Assembly (NCBI GenBank): GCA_963772555.1
Contig: CAVYXQ010000024.1
Location: 62,001 to 126,000, forward strand
Direction: 5' to 3'
Source: Roseiarcus sp963772555
GTDB lineage: Bacteria > Pseudomonadota > Alphaproteobacteria > Rhizobiales > Beijerinckiaceae
DNA length: 64,000 nucleotides
Shown: piece by piece, positions 33,890 to 43,016 of the stretch
How the letters are laid out: each line of letters opens with the position of its first letter
How positions within the stretch are numbered: the first letter of the stretch is position 1
Translations under genes and position numbers: made by a program
The notes under the pieces: model-generated
Told to the model about the DNA's origin: nothing
What the model saw: only the letters and a program-made list of their open reading frames with translations
Database searches by the model: none

Positions 33890-35014
33890 ATGAGCGTTTC
33901 GCGGCTTAAGGTCGGCGCCCTCGCGGCCAGGCGCGGGTGGCTCGCAGCCGGGGCCGCGGTCGCCGCCGCGCTGTCCGGTTGCGCCAGCCCCACCGTTCAG
34001 CATTACGCGCACGGCCACGAATATTTCTCGCAAGCCAAGTACGGCCACGCCAGTCCCAAAGTCATCGCCGACGGAGAGCCGGTGCCCAAGGGCGGCGGCC
34101 AATATCTTGTCGGTCATCCCTACACAATCGCCGGGCACACTTACTATCCGTCCGAAACCACGGCTTATTCGGCAGTCGGCATGGCGTCGTGGTACGGCGC
34201 GGCCTTCCACGGCCGGCGAACCGCGAATGGCGAAGTTTACGACATGGCCTCGCTTACCGCCGCCCATCCGACGCTGCCGCTCCCGTGCTACGCGCGCGTG
34301 ACGAATCTCGGCAACGGCTACTCCGTCATCGTCCGGGTCAACGATCGGGGACCCTATCACGGCGGACGGGTGATGGACGTGTCTTCTCGCACGGCGGACG
34401 TCCTCGGCTTCAAAGGCGCGGGCACCGCGAGGATCAAGGTCGAGTATGTCGGCCACGCTCCGCTCGAAGGCTCCGACGACGCAACGCTGATGGCGAGCCT
34501 GCGCACCGACGGCGCCCCGGCGACGCTCAACGGCTATCCCGCGCCGGTCATGGTGGCGAGTGGCTCCGAGCCAGGTCCATCGGTCTTCGCAGTTCTCTTC
34601 GGCGGCGGTCGCTCGGCGCCGCAACCTGCCCAGGAACCGTCGCCCGCCCCGCCGCCGGAGCCGGTCCGGGTCGCGGCGGCGGAGCCCCCGCCTGCGCCAG
34701 AACCGCGGCCCGAGCCGGAACCGGCGACGGTTTCGCGGCTGGCGGTTGCGTTCCACCAGCCGCATGGCGCCGTCCCCTTGCCGCCGCCGCGTCCGTTCGA
34801 CCTCGGATCGATCCGCGCCTCGATCGCCGTTGCCGCCGCCCCCCGACAACGACCCCTTGCCCAGCCCGCGTTCGCGCTGCCGCCGCGGCGGCCGATCCTG
34901 CAGGCAAGCGCGGAAAAGGCGCTTTATTTCTCGGACAATGCCCTGGAACGGCGTCCCGACTCGCGCGCGTTCGACCGGGCAAAGCCGGCAAAAGGCCTCG
35001 CGACCGAAGAGTAG
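33890..35014 (+). CDS. rlpA: RlpA-family septal lytic transglycosylase, lipoprotein
   Basis: 374 residues. A signal peptide with lipobox (AALSGC, Cys near 32) leads to a double-psi beta-barrel domain (about 95-190) with ASWYGAAFHGRRTANGEVYD, ARVTNLGNGYSVIVRVNDRGP and MDVSSRTADVLGF. RlpA cleaves glycan strands lacking stem peptides and acts at division sites. A long Pro/Ala-rich linker follows (about 235-330), and there is no recognisable SPOR domain at the C-terminus. It heads the conserved cluster rlpA-dacC-tmk-holB-metG-tatD-MBL. Confidence 0.9.
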   Translation: MSVSRLKVGALAARRGWLAAGAAVAAALSGCASPTVQHYAHGHEYFSQAKYGHASPKVIADGEPVPKGGGQYLVGHPYTIAGHTYYPSETTAYSAVGMASWYGAAFHGRRTANGEVYDMASLTAAHPTLPLPCYARVTNLGNGYSVIVRVNDRGPYHGGRVMDVSSRTADVLGFKGAGTARIKVEYVGHAPLEGSDDATLMASLRTDGAPATLNGYPAPVMVASGSEPGPSVFAVLFGGGRSAPQPAQEPSPAPPPEPVRVAAAEPPPAPEPRPEPEPATVSRLAVAFHQPHGAVPLPPPRPFDLGSIRASIAVAAAPRQRPLAQPAFALPPRRPILQASAEKALYFSDNALERRPDSRAFDRAKPAKGLATEE

Positions 35015-35125
35015 GGCATTCCGGCGGCGCCAAATCGCCCCAGTCGTGAGAGATATTGCCAGGGCTTTCCGGCAATGTAGAAAGCGCTGCGCGCGCCTGA
35101 AGGCGCCGCTCGAAGGGAACCTCCT

Positions 35126-36301
35126 GTGACGTTCGTCCGGTTCGCTCTGGCTGTGTTGGCGCTCGCCGTCTGGTCGGCAGGGGCGCAGGCGCGCGACGAG
35201 GGCTTCACCACGAACGCAGGCTTCGCCCTCGTCGAGGATTATGACAGCGGCGCTGTGCTATTTGAAAAGAACGCCGACGCTCCGATGCCGCCCGCTTCGA
35301 CCGCCAAGCTTCTCACCGCCGAAATCGTCTTTCGCGAACTGAAGGAAGGGCGGCTCCACCTCGACGACATCTTCGACGTGTCCGAGAAGGCGTGGCGCGA
35401 GGGCGGCGCGCACGCGCACGGCGCGGCGATGTTCCTGGCTGTCCACAGCCATGTCCGGATCGAGGACCTTTTGCGCGGGCTCATCATCCAGTCTGGGAAC
35501 GATGCCGCCATGACGCTTGCGGAAGGGATCGCCGGGACCGAAGCGAACTTCGCCGAAATGATGAACAAGCGCGCTGCCGAACTCGGGATGGAGAACTCGC
35601 ATTTCGCCAATGCGCGCGGCAAGTTCGATCCGAGCCAGCACGTCACCGCGCGCGACATGGCGCGGCTCGCTGCTTACGTGATCAGGAATTATCCCGACTA
35701 TTATCATTATTTCGGCGAGAAAGAGTTCACCTGGAACAAAATCCGGCAGCTCAATCGCAATCCGCTCCTGACCATGGACCTGGGCGCGGACGGGCTGAAG
35801 GCCGGCGACGTCGGGGACGGCGGCTTTGCGCTCGTCGGCACGGCGGTGCAGGAGGGCCAGCGGCTGATCGTCGTGATGAACGGCCTGAAGTCGGCGACGG
35901 AGCGCGCCGAAGAAGCGCGGAAGCTGTTCGACTACGGCTTCCATTCTTTTGACCGACGCGTTCTTTTCGGGCCTGGCGACAAGGTCGGGACCGCCTCCGT
36001 CTATGGCGGCAGATCCGGTGAAGTGCCGCTCGTCAGCGACGGGCCGATCGTGCTTTTCGTTCCACGCGAGGACAGCGACAAGCTCATCGCCAAGATCGTC
36101 TATACCGGCCCTCTCGCGGCCCCGGTCGAGGCGGGCAAGGAAGCGGCGCGGCTGAAGATCTGGCGGGGAGAGATGCTGGTCGTCGATGTCCCGCTGAAGA
36201 CCGGCGCCGCCGTGCCGCTCGGCGGCCTGACCCAGCGCGCCTTCGATGCGGGGATCGAGCTTGCGGGCGACGCGGTCCGCCGGGCGCTGACGCATCAATG
36301 A
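35126..36301 (+). CDS. dacC: D-alanyl-D-alanine carboxypeptidase (PBP5/6 type)
   Basis: 391 residues. A signal peptide (1-22) precedes the penicillin-binding domain. The catalytic motifs are Ser58-x-x-Lys61 in PASTAKLLTAE and SGN at 123-125. The third motif reads KAG (225-227, ADGLKAGDVG) in place of the usual KTG, a change explained by one base. The C-terminal domain (about 280-375) is of the PBP5 type. The enzyme trims the terminal D-Ala from peptidoglycan stems. Its stop overlaps the tmk start (ATGA). Confidence 0.9.
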   Translation: MTFVRFALAVLALAVWSAGAQARDEGFTTNAGFALVEDYDSGAVLFEKNADAPMPPASTAKLLTAEIVFRELKEGRLHLDDIFDVSEKAWREGGAHAHGAAMFLAVHSHVRIEDLLRGLIIQSGNDAAMTLAEGIAGTEANFAEMMNKRAAELGMENSHFANARGKFDPSQHVTARDMARLAAYVIRNYPDYYHYFGEKEFTWNKIRQLNRNPLLTMDLGADGLKAGDVGDGGFALVGTAVQEGQRLIVVMNGLKSATERAEEARKLFDYGFHSFDRRVLFGPGDKVGTASVYGGRSGEVPLVSDGPIVLFVPREDSDKLIAKIVYTGPLAAPVEAGKEAARLKIWRGEMLVVDVPLKTGAAVPLGGLTQRAFDAGIELAGDAVRRALTHQ

Positions 36302-36969
36302 CGGGGGCGGCGCGAGGCCGCTTCATCACCCTCGAAGGCGGCGAGGGCGCCGGCAAATCGGTGCAAGCCAAGCGGCTCGAGACGAAGTTGAGGACGCTGG
36401 GGCTCGAGGTTGTGCAAACTCGGGAACCGGGGGGCTCGCCGGACGCGGAAGTCCTGCGCGAGGCGATCTTGTCCGGGTTCGCCGCCCAGTTCGGCGCTGA
36501 AGGGGAGGCGCTGCTGTTCGCCGCAGCTCGCATCGATCATCTCGACGAAACGATCGTGCCGGCGCTCACCCGCGGCGCCTGGGTCGTCTGCGATCGCTTC
36601 GCCAACTCGACCCGCGCCTATCAGGGCGCCGCAGGCAACGTGCCGGAAGCCCTGATCGCTTGGCTTGAACGGATCGCCGTTGGACCGAACAAGCCCGACC
36701 TCACCTTGATCCTGGACATTCCGCCGGAGGCGGGCCTGGCGCGCGCGGCGACACGGCGGGGGCAGGGGGGCGCTGATCGCTTCGAGACCCAGGGGCCCGC
36801 GTTTCACGAGACTCTCCGTCGTTCATTTCTCGCCATTGCTGCGGCCGAGCCCAAGCGTTGCGCGGTCATCGACGCGCTGAAGTCGGAAGAGGAGGTGGCG
36901 GCCGACATCTGGTCCGTGGTCGAGGCCCGCCTCGATCCCGCGAGCGCCTTGAAACCGGCCGAGACATGA
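36298..36969 (+). CDS. tmk: Thymidylate kinase
   Basis: 223 residues. P-loop FITLEGGEGAGKS at 7-19, the substrate-binding DRFANSTRAYQG near 100, and LTLILDIPPEAGLARAATRRG with the lid near 140. It phosphorylates dTMP to dTDP. It overlaps dacC upstream and holB downstream by four bases each, so the three are translationally linked. Confidence 0.95.
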   Translation: MTGAARGRFITLEGGEGAGKSVQAKRLETKLRTLGLEVVQTREPGGSPDAEVLREAILSGFAAQFGAEGEALLFAAARIDHLDETIVPALTRGAWVVCDRFANSTRAYQGAAGNVPEALIAWLERIAVGPNKPDLTLILDIPPEAGLARAATRRGQGGADRFETQGPAFHETLRRSFLAIAAAEPKRCAVIDALKSEEEVAADIWSVVEARLDPASALKPAET

Positions 36970-38039
36970 AGCGGGCCGAAGTCGAGGAGGCGCCGGAGAG
37001 CGACGCCTTTGCCGGCGCGCCGCATCCGCGCCACGCGACGCGCCTCGTCGGCCACCGGGCCGCCGAGGCCGAAATGCTTGCGGCGTATCGCGACGGGCGC
37101 CTCGCGCACGCCTGGCTGATCGGCGGACCGGAGGGCGTCGGCAAGGCGACGCTCGCCTGGCGCTTCGCCCGCTTCCTCTTCGCCAATCCCGATCCGGCCG
37201 CCCGATCCGTGCGCGAGACGCGCGACCTCGCGGTCGACGCGGATCATCCGGCCGCCCGTCAGATGGCCGCGCTCGCGCATCCGGATTTTGCTCTGATCCG
37301 GCGCGAATGGCGGACGTCGCCGAAGGGCTTCATGAGCGAGATCGGCGTCGACGCCGTGCGCCAGGCGATGCAGGTCTTTCAGCTCTCGGCCGCCCTCGGC
37401 GGCTGGCGGATCGCCATCGTCGATTGCGCCGAGGATTTGAATCGCAGCAGCGCCAACGCGCTGTTGAAGATCGTCGAGGAGCCTCCCGGCCGCTCGCTCA
37501 TCCTTGTCGTGTCGCACCGGCCGGGACAGGTGCTGCCGACGATCCGCTCGCGATGCCGGAGGTTGAGACTCGACCCCCTGTCGGAAAGCGAAGTCGTCGA
37601 GACGATCGGAACGTTGGGGGCGCCGTGGAGCGATGTCGATCCGGCCGCGGCGACGAATGCCGCCAGGCGGGCGAACGGGTCGGTCCGCGAGGCGCTGAGC
37701 CGGCTGTCGCCGGACATGGAAGGAATCAGCCGCCTGATCGACGCCACCATCGCCGATCTGCCGCGACCCGATCCCCGCACGACGGCCAGGCTCGCGGAGG
37801 CCCTCGCCGGAAAGGCCTCGAGGGAGGCCTTTCAGGCATTCCACCGCGACCTCTATGACTGGCTGACGGACTATGCCCGGAGCAGCGTATCCTCGGCGGC
37901 GCGCGCCGACGAACTCGGAGCCCTGTGGGACCGCATCCGCAAGGCGGAGCGCGAGACGGAGACGCTCAATCTCGATCGAAAGCTGCATGTCCTGGCGATT
38001 TTCGCCGAGATCGCCGCGCTCGCCCGAAGGGCCCCTTAG
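36966..38039 (+). CDS. holB: DNA polymerase III subunit delta'
   Basis: 357 residues. The AAA+ clamp-loader fold shows a P-loop-like GGPEGVGKAT near 52, IVDCAEDLNRSSANALLKIVEEPP near 150 and SRCRRLRLDPL near 190 (sensor region). It is part of the clamp loader. It starts at the Met overlapping the tmk stop (MKRAEVEEAPESD). The position between tmk and metG is conserved in alphaproteobacteria. Confidence 0.93.
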   Translation: MKRAEVEEAPESDAFAGAPHPRHATRLVGHRAAEAEMLAAYRDGRLAHAWLIGGPEGVGKATLAWRFARFLFANPDPAARSVRETRDLAVDADHPAARQMAALAHPDFALIRREWRTSPKGFMSEIGVDAVRQAMQVFQLSAALGGWRIAIVDCAEDLNRSSANALLKIVEEPPGRSLILVVSHRPGQVLPTIRSRCRRLRLDPLSESEVVETIGTLGAPWSDVDPAAATNAARRANGSVREALSRLSPDMEGISRLIDATIADLPRPDPRTTARLAEALAGKASREAFQAFHRDLYDWLTDYARSSVSSAARADELGALWDRIRKAERETETLNLDRKLHVLAIFAEIAALARRAP

Positions 38040-38092
38040 CGCGGCTCCCGGAAAGTTTCCATCCTCTGGAAAATGCTCTAGGACGGCCCGCC

Positions 38093-39670
38093 ATGAGCCG
38101 TTTCTACATCACCACCGCGATCCCTTACGCGAACGGCGTGCCGCATATCGGCCATGCCTATGAGCGCATCGCCACCGACGCCATTCAGAGGTTCATGCGA
38201 CTCGACGGCCGGGAGACGCTGTTCGTCACCGGCGTGGACGAATACGGCCTCAAGGTTCGGCAGACGGCGGCGCGCGAAGGCGTGACGCCGCAAGCCTTCG
38301 TCGATCGCGTCGCCGCCGAGTTCGAGGCGATGGGCGACCTCCTGAACGCGCGCGCCGACGACATCGTCCGCACGACGGAACCGCGCCACGCCCGCGCCGT
38401 GCAAGCGATGTGGGAGCGTATCGCCGGCAACGGCGACATCTACCTGTCGAAATATACCGGCTGGTACTCGGTGCGCGACGAGGCCTATTTCGACGAGAGC
38501 GAGCTCTCCGATGGACCCGACGGGACGAAGCTCGCCCCGAGCGGCGCGCCGGCCCAATGGGTCGAGGAGGAAAGCTACTTCTTCCGCCTCTCGGACTATG
38601 CGGATAAGCTGCTCGCGCATTACGAGGCCCATCCCGACTTCGTCACGCCGGAGACGTATCTGCGCGAGATCGTCGCCTTCGTGAAGCGGGGCCTCGCCGA
38701 CCTTTCGATCAGCCGCACGGCGCTCGACTGGGGCGTGCCCGTGCCGGGGGATCCGAAGCACGTGATGTACGTCTGGGTCGACGCGCTGACCAATTACATC
38801 ACCGCAACCGGCTTCCCCGACCCCGCCGCTCCGCGCGCCAGGTTCTGGCCGGCCGACGCGCATGTGATCGGCAAGGACATCACCCGTTTCCACTGCATCT
38901 ACTGGCCCGCCCTGCTCATGTCCGCCGGGCTCCCTCCGCCGCGCCAGGTCGTCGTGCACGGCTTCCTGTTCAACCGCGGCGAAAAGATGTCGAAGTCGGT
39001 CGGCAACGTGGTGAGCCCGGCGAGCCTCGTCGCGGCCTACGGCCTCGACCCGGTGCGCTATTTCTTCCTGCGCGAAGTGCCGTTCGGACAGGACGGCAGT
39101 TACTCGCACGAGGCGATCGTGGCGCGGCTGAACGCCGACCTCGCCAACGATCTCGGCAATCTGGCGCAGCGCTCGCTGACGATGATCGCCAGGAATTGCG
39201 GCGGCGCCATTCCCGACCCGAGCGGCGCGGAACCTTCGCCCGACGACCTCGCCATGCTCGCCCGCGCCGATGCGCTCGTCGGCGAGGCGCGCCGGCACAT
39301 GCAGACTTACCTCATCCACCTCTATGTGGCCGCGGTCTTCGATGTCGTAGCCGAGGCCAACCGCTATTTCGCCAAGGCCGAGCCCTGGCGGCTGGCCAAG
39401 AGCGATCCGGCGCGGATGCGGCTCGTGCTTTACGTGACGATCGAGACGCTGAGGATTTGCGCGATCCTCTTGCAGCCGGTCCTGCCGGCCAGCATGGCCA
39501 GGCTTCTCGACCTGCTCGCCGCGCCGGCGGACGCCCGCGCCTTCGCGGCGGCTGATGCGGGGCCGGCGGCGGGACGCCTCGACGCGCCCGGCCGCCTCGA
39601 GCCTGGCAGGCCGCTTCCGACACCCACGCCCGTCTTCCCCCGCTACGTCGAGCCCGAGGCGGCGACGTGA
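38093..39670 (+). CDS. metG: Methionyl-tRNA synthetase
   Basis: 525 residues. The HIGH motif is in NGVPHIGHAYERI (about 18) and KMSKS near 299 (RGEKMSKSVGNVV). The class I core and anticodon-binding helical domain are present, while the C-terminal tRNA-binding extension found in longer MetG proteins is absent. It charges tRNA-Met. The start at 38093 follows 53 bases after holB; the sequence just before contains a TTTCC-N8-GGAAA inverted repeat (38057-38072). Its stop overlaps the tatD GTG. Confidence 0.95.
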   Translation: MSRFYITTAIPYANGVPHIGHAYERIATDAIQRFMRLDGRETLFVTGVDEYGLKVRQTAAREGVTPQAFVDRVAAEFEAMGDLLNARADDIVRTTEPRHARAVQAMWERIAGNGDIYLSKYTGWYSVRDEAYFDESELSDGPDGTKLAPSGAPAQWVEEESYFFRLSDYADKLLAHYEAHPDFVTPETYLREIVAFVKRGLADLSISRTALDWGVPVPGDPKHVMYVWVDALTNYITATGFPDPAAPRARFWPADAHVIGKDITRFHCIYWPALLMSAGLPPPRQVVVHGFLFNRGEKMSKSVGNVVSPASLVAAYGLDPVRYFFLREVPFGQDGSYSHEAIVARLNADLANDLGNLAQRSLTMIARNCGGAIPDPSGAEPSPDDLAMLARADALVGEARRHMQTYLIHLYVAAVFDVVAEANRYFAKAEPWRLAKSDPARMRLVLYVTIETLRICAILLQPVLPASMARLLDLLAAPADARAFAAADAGPAAGRLDAPGRLEPGRPLPTPTPVFPRYVEPEAAT

Positions 39671-40467
39671 GCCTCCGTCTCATCGACAGCCACTGCCACC
39701 TCGACTTTCCCGACTTCGCCGACGAGCTCGACGCCGTGGTCGAGCGCGCCGAGGCCGCCGGCGTCGAGCGGATGATCACCATCGGCACCAAGGTCGAGAC
39801 GGCCGACCGCCTGGTCGCCATCGCCGAGCGCTACGACAGCGTCTATTTCACCGTCGGCACGCATCCGCACGAGGCGGCGGGCGAGAGGGCGGCGGACTTT
39901 GACGCGATGCGCCGGTACGCCTCGCATCCGAAATGCGTCGGCGTCGGCGAAGCGGGCCTCGACTATCACTACAATTACGCGCCGGCAGACCAGGCCAAGC
40001 GCGTCTTCCGCGGCCAGATCGCGCTGGCGCGCGAGCTCGGTCTGCCGCTCGTCATCCATACGCGCGACGCCGAGGACGATACGGCCGCGATCCTCCGCGA
40101 GGAGATGGAGCAGGGGCGGTTCAGCGCGCTCCTCCATTGCTTCACCTCATCGCGCGCGCTCGCCGAGACCGGGCTCGAGCTCGGGCTGTCGATCTCGTTC
40201 TCCGGCGTCGTCACCTTCAGAAACTCCGGCGACTTGCGCGCCATCGCCCGCGATGTCCCGCTCGACCGTCTCCTGGTCGAGACCGACGCGCCGTATCTCG
40301 CGCCCGTTCCGCACCGCGGCAGGCGCAACGAGCCGGCGTTCGTCGCCGCGACCGCACAAGTCCTTGCCGAAGCGAAGGGCATTTCCCCCGAGGCGCTGGC
40401 GGAGGCGACGCGCGCCAACACGCGCCGCGTCTTCGCCAGGCTCGGTCCGGCAGGACCTCCGCCTTGA
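39667..40467 (+). CDS. tatD: TatD-family metal-dependent hydrolase (DNase)
   Basis: 266 residues, a TIM barrel of the amidohydrolase type. Metal ligands are seen in IDSHCHLDF (about 6-13), GEAGLDYHYN (Glu near 97), LVIHTRDAEDD (His near 134), LLHCFTSS (His near 159) and VETDAPYLAP (Asp near 207). TatD proteins are 3'-5' exonucleases that act on DNA or RNA. The GTG overlaps the metG stop (GTGA). Confidence 0.92.
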   Translation: MSLRLIDSHCHLDFPDFADELDAVVERAEAAGVERMITIGTKVETADRLVAIAERYDSVYFTVGTHPHEAAGERAADFDAMRRYASHPKCVGVGEAGLDYHYNYAPADQAKRVFRGQIALARELGLPLVIHTRDAEDDTAAILREEMEQGRFSALLHCFTSSRALAETGLELGLSISFSGVVTFRNSGDLRAIARDVPLDRLLVETDAPYLAPVPHRGRRNEPAFVAATAQVLAEAKGISPEALAEATRANTRRVFARLGPAGPPP

Positions 40468-41264
40468 GCCTGAGCCTGACCATTCTCGGTTGCGGATCGT
40501 CGGCCGGCGTGCCGCGCGTCGGGCAGGGCTGGGGCGCCTGCGACCCGGCCAATCCGCGGAACCGCCGGCGGCGCTGCTCGGCGCTGATCGAGCGCATAAG
40601 TCCCGGCGGGGCGACGACCGTCCTCATCGACACTTCGCCGGATCTGCGCGAGCAATTGATCGAGGCCGGCGTCAAACGGCTCGACGGCGTGCTGATCACC
40701 CATCCGCACGCCGATCACACCCACGGCATCGACGATCTGAGGCCGCTCTTTCTCATGTCCAGGCGCCGCATCGATATCCACATGAACGAGCCGACCTCGC
40801 TCATCGTGGAAAGAAACTTTTCGTATATTTTCGAGGTCCCCGAAGGCAGTTCGTATCCTCCAATGGCGAACAGCCTGCGGCTCGCTGCGGGCAGGGTCTG
40901 CCGGATCGATGGCCCCGGCGGCGCGATCGAGGCGATGCCGTTCGATCTCGACCACGGCGACATCTGCGCGCTCGGGTTCCGCTTCGGCGGCCTCGCCTAT
41001 ACGCCCGACGTCAAGCGCATTCCGGAGGCCAGCCGCGGCCATCTCGAGGGCCTCGAGGTCTGGATCATCGATGCGCTGCGCTACCGGCCGCATCCGTCGC
41101 ATTTCAGCCTCGACGAAGCGCTGGCGGAAATCGAGCTCTTTAGGCCGCGCCGCGCCATCCTCACCAACCTGCACGTCGATCTCGATTACGAAACTCTCAT
41201 CAAGCGCCTGCCGGCGCATATCGTGCCCGCCTACGACGGCATGTCCGTCGAGGGATTTGACTGA
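40464..41264 (+). CDS. Metallo-beta-lactamase-fold hydrolase
   Basis: 266 residues from a TTG that overlaps the tatD stop. The zinc-binding HPHADHTHGID motif is near residue 79, with further ligands expected at DHGD (near 158) and the C-terminal LHVD. The N-terminal LTILGCGSSAGVPRVG is characteristic of the PhnP-like cyclic-phosphate phosphodiesterase branch. This gene follows tatD throughout the order, and its substrate is unproven. It closes the rlpA-to-MBL cluster. Confidence 0.88.
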   Translation: MSLSLTILGCGSSAGVPRVGQGWGACDPANPRNRRRRCSALIERISPGGATTVLIDTSPDLREQLIEAGVKRLDGVLITHPHADHTHGIDDLRPLFLMSRRRIDIHMNEPTSLIVERNFSYIFEVPEGSSYPPMANSLRLAAGRVCRIDGPGGAIEAMPFDLDHGDICALGFRFGGLAYTPDVKRIPEASRGHLEGLEVWIIDALRYRPHPSHFSLDEALAEIELFRPRRAILTNLHVDLDYETLIKRLPAHIVPAYDGMSVEGFD

Positions 41265-41279
41265 AAGGGAAGCGCCGCC

Positions 41280-42509
41280 ATGTCGGCCGAAGACGCCATT
41301 CATGCCTTTCTCAGCCAGCATGCGGAGGCCGAGGCGCGGTTCCTGGCGGAAATCGTCAGGGTCCCCTCCGACAACCCGCCCGGCGATTGCGCCGGGGCAG
41401 CCGAGACGGTCGCCAGGCTCCTCGAAGGTCTGGGGTTCACGGTCGAGCGGCACAAGGTCCCGGAGGCGCTGGTCAAGGCGAACGGCATGGCTTCGGCGAC
41501 CAATCTGATCGTCCGGCGGCGGTTCGGGCAGGGCGGCCCGACGATCGCCCTCAACGCTCATGGCGATGTCGTGCCGCCTGGGGCCGGCTGGACGCACGAC
41601 CCTTACGGCGCCGAGATCGTCGACGGCTGGATGTATGGGCGCGGCGTCGCCGTGTCGAAATCGGACATCGCCACCTACGCCTTCGCCATCCTGGCCTTGG
41701 AGAGGTCCGGCGCGAAGCTCAACGGCGCGGTCGAATTGCACGTCACCTACGACGAGGAGGCGGGCGGCGAAATCGGCCCGCGCCTGATCCTCGAGCAGGG
41801 CCTGTCGCGGCCCGATCTCGCCATCGGCGCCGGCTTCTCCTACGCCGTCGTCACCGCCCACAACGGCTGCCTGCATCTCGAGGTCGAGGTTCTCGGCCGC
41901 TCCGCCCACGCCGCCCGTCCGTTCACCGGCGTCGATGCGCTGGAGGCGGCCAATGCGATCCTGACCGCCCTTTATGGCTGGCGCGGCGGCCTCGCGGCGC
42001 GAACTTCCGCCGTTCCCGGCATCGGTTCGCCGCAGATGACGGTCGGCCTCATCTCGGGCGGGATCAACACCAATGTCGTCCCCGACCGCGTCGCGTTCCG
42101 GCTCGACCGGCGCATGGTCCCGGAGGAAAACCCGGCCGAGGTCGAGGCTGAGCTCAGCGCGGTCATCGCCGGCGGGGCGGCTCTGCATCCGCAGGCCAAA
42201 GTCGTGGTCAGGCGCATCCTTCTCGCTGAGCCGCTGACCCCAATGCCAGCCGGGGCCAAGCTGACCCAGGCGCTTTGTCGCAACGCCAGCCGCGTCATGG
42301 GGGAAAAGGTCGCCGCCGCCGGGGTGCCGCTCTATACCGACGCGCGCCATTACGCCAAGGCCGGCGTGCCAATCGTGCTCTACGGCGCCGGCCCGCGCAC
42401 GATCGAGGAAGCCAACGCCCACCGCGCCGACGAGCGCCTGCCGCTCGCCGACCTTTACAAGGCGACGGAAGTCATCGCGCTGACGCTGGCGGAGCTGCTG
42501 GGGACGTGA
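41280..42509 (+). CDS. M20-family metallopeptidase/deacylase (ArgE/DapE type)
   Basis: 409 residues. Zinc ligands and catalytic acids: His in NAHGDVV (about 94), Asp in YGRGVAVSKSD (about 127), Glu-Glu in YDEEAGGE (about 159-160). A dimerisation domain lies at about 195-300. These enzymes remove acyl groups or cleave dipeptides, and ArgE and DapE are the best-known members; the exact substrate cannot be told. It begins 15 bases after the MBL gene with GGGAAG in front, so it may be the last gene of that operon. Confidence 0.85.
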   Translation: MSAEDAIHAFLSQHAEAEARFLAEIVRVPSDNPPGDCAGAAETVARLLEGLGFTVERHKVPEALVKANGMASATNLIVRRRFGQGGPTIALNAHGDVVPPGAGWTHDPYGAEIVDGWMYGRGVAVSKSDIATYAFAILALERSGAKLNGAVELHVTYDEEAGGEIGPRLILEQGLSRPDLAIGAGFSYAVVTAHNGCLHLEVEVLGRSAHAARPFTGVDALEAANAILTALYGWRGGLAARTSAVPGIGSPQMTVGLISGGINTNVVPDRVAFRLDRRMVPEENPAEVEAELSAVIAGGAALHPQAKVVVRRILLAEPLTPMPAGAKLTQALCRNASRVMGEKVAAAGVPLYTDARHYAKAGVPIVLYGAGPRTIEEANAHRADERLPLADLYKATEVIALTLAELLGT

Positions 42510-42567
42510 AGAGCAAGGGACCCACGTTCGGCCGGCCGGCCGGCTCAGGCCCGCGCGCCGTGACCCT

Positions 42568-42620
42568 GGCGCCGACTCAACGCTTCCAAGATCTTGAGCC
42601 CGAAAAGTTGTCACTTTTTC
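42568..42620 (+). repeat. 53-nt dispersed intergenic element, copy B
   Basis: From GGCGCCGAC to TCACTTTTTC, 46 of 53 identical to copy A (8148-8200, minus strand). The central palindrome is CAAGATCTTG; the two bases that differ from copy A change on both arms, so the symmetry is kept. It starts 58 nt after the stop of the M20 gene, in the same direction. Confidence 0.75.
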
Positions 42621-42961
42621 GGCTTTCCATTCCCTCGTCGCCCCTCTCGCCTGGAGAACCTGCCAGGAGGCCCTGGAGCGCGGCGAACGCCCGCGGCCGG
42701 TCGCCGGGCGGCTGGGACGTTCATGTGCGCATCCGCGCCGCCCCGCGGCGCAATGGCGAACGCTTTTGCAATTTATTTCAATATCTTCAAAGAGATTCTT
42801 AAAGTCGTACGCGAGCGCGAGCTCATGCCTTCCGACGCCCATGGAATTGGGCGCGATGCACCCTACGGGGAGGCGAGGCGAAGCCGCGCCCGCCTCCTCA
42901 ATGTCGGCGAAGATTTCGCTGGAACCGACGTCAACGACGACGCCGGACCGGATTGAAGCCC

Positions 42962-42996
42962 GGGCAGGGGGGACAGATTGACCTGCCTCCCTGCCC
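42962..42996 (-). terminator. Hairpin after groEL
   Basis: Eight-base arms GGGCAGGG and CCCTGCCC, with additional pairs inside, 20 bases after the groEL stop. There is no T-run on the minus strand after it, so termination or mRNA 3'-end protection is inferred from position. Confidence 0.5.
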
Positions 42997-43016
42997 CGTC
43001 CTGACCTGCTTAGCCC

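Larger units (their letters stand above)
42510..43016. other. Gene-free stretch between the M20 gene and groEL
   Basis: 507 bases. It holds copy B of the 53-nt repeat (42568-42620), an A+T-rich patch (about 42765-42805) and the groEL hairpin (42962-42996). An open frame from an ATG at 42753 (67 codons) has no ribosome-binding site and was not accepted. Confidence 0.55.

Noticed and set aside
39975..42842. 955-codon open frame antisense to tatD, the MBL gene and the M20 gene
   Set aside because: It lies opposite genes with intact catalytic motifs. Long antisense frames are expected in high-GC DNA, and its sequence is Arg/Asp/Gly-rich with no motif.
42753..42956. 67-codon frame MANAFAIYFNIFKEILKVV...
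   Set aside because: No ribosome-binding site, and the start and hydrophobic stretch coincide with an A+T-rich patch; no family.
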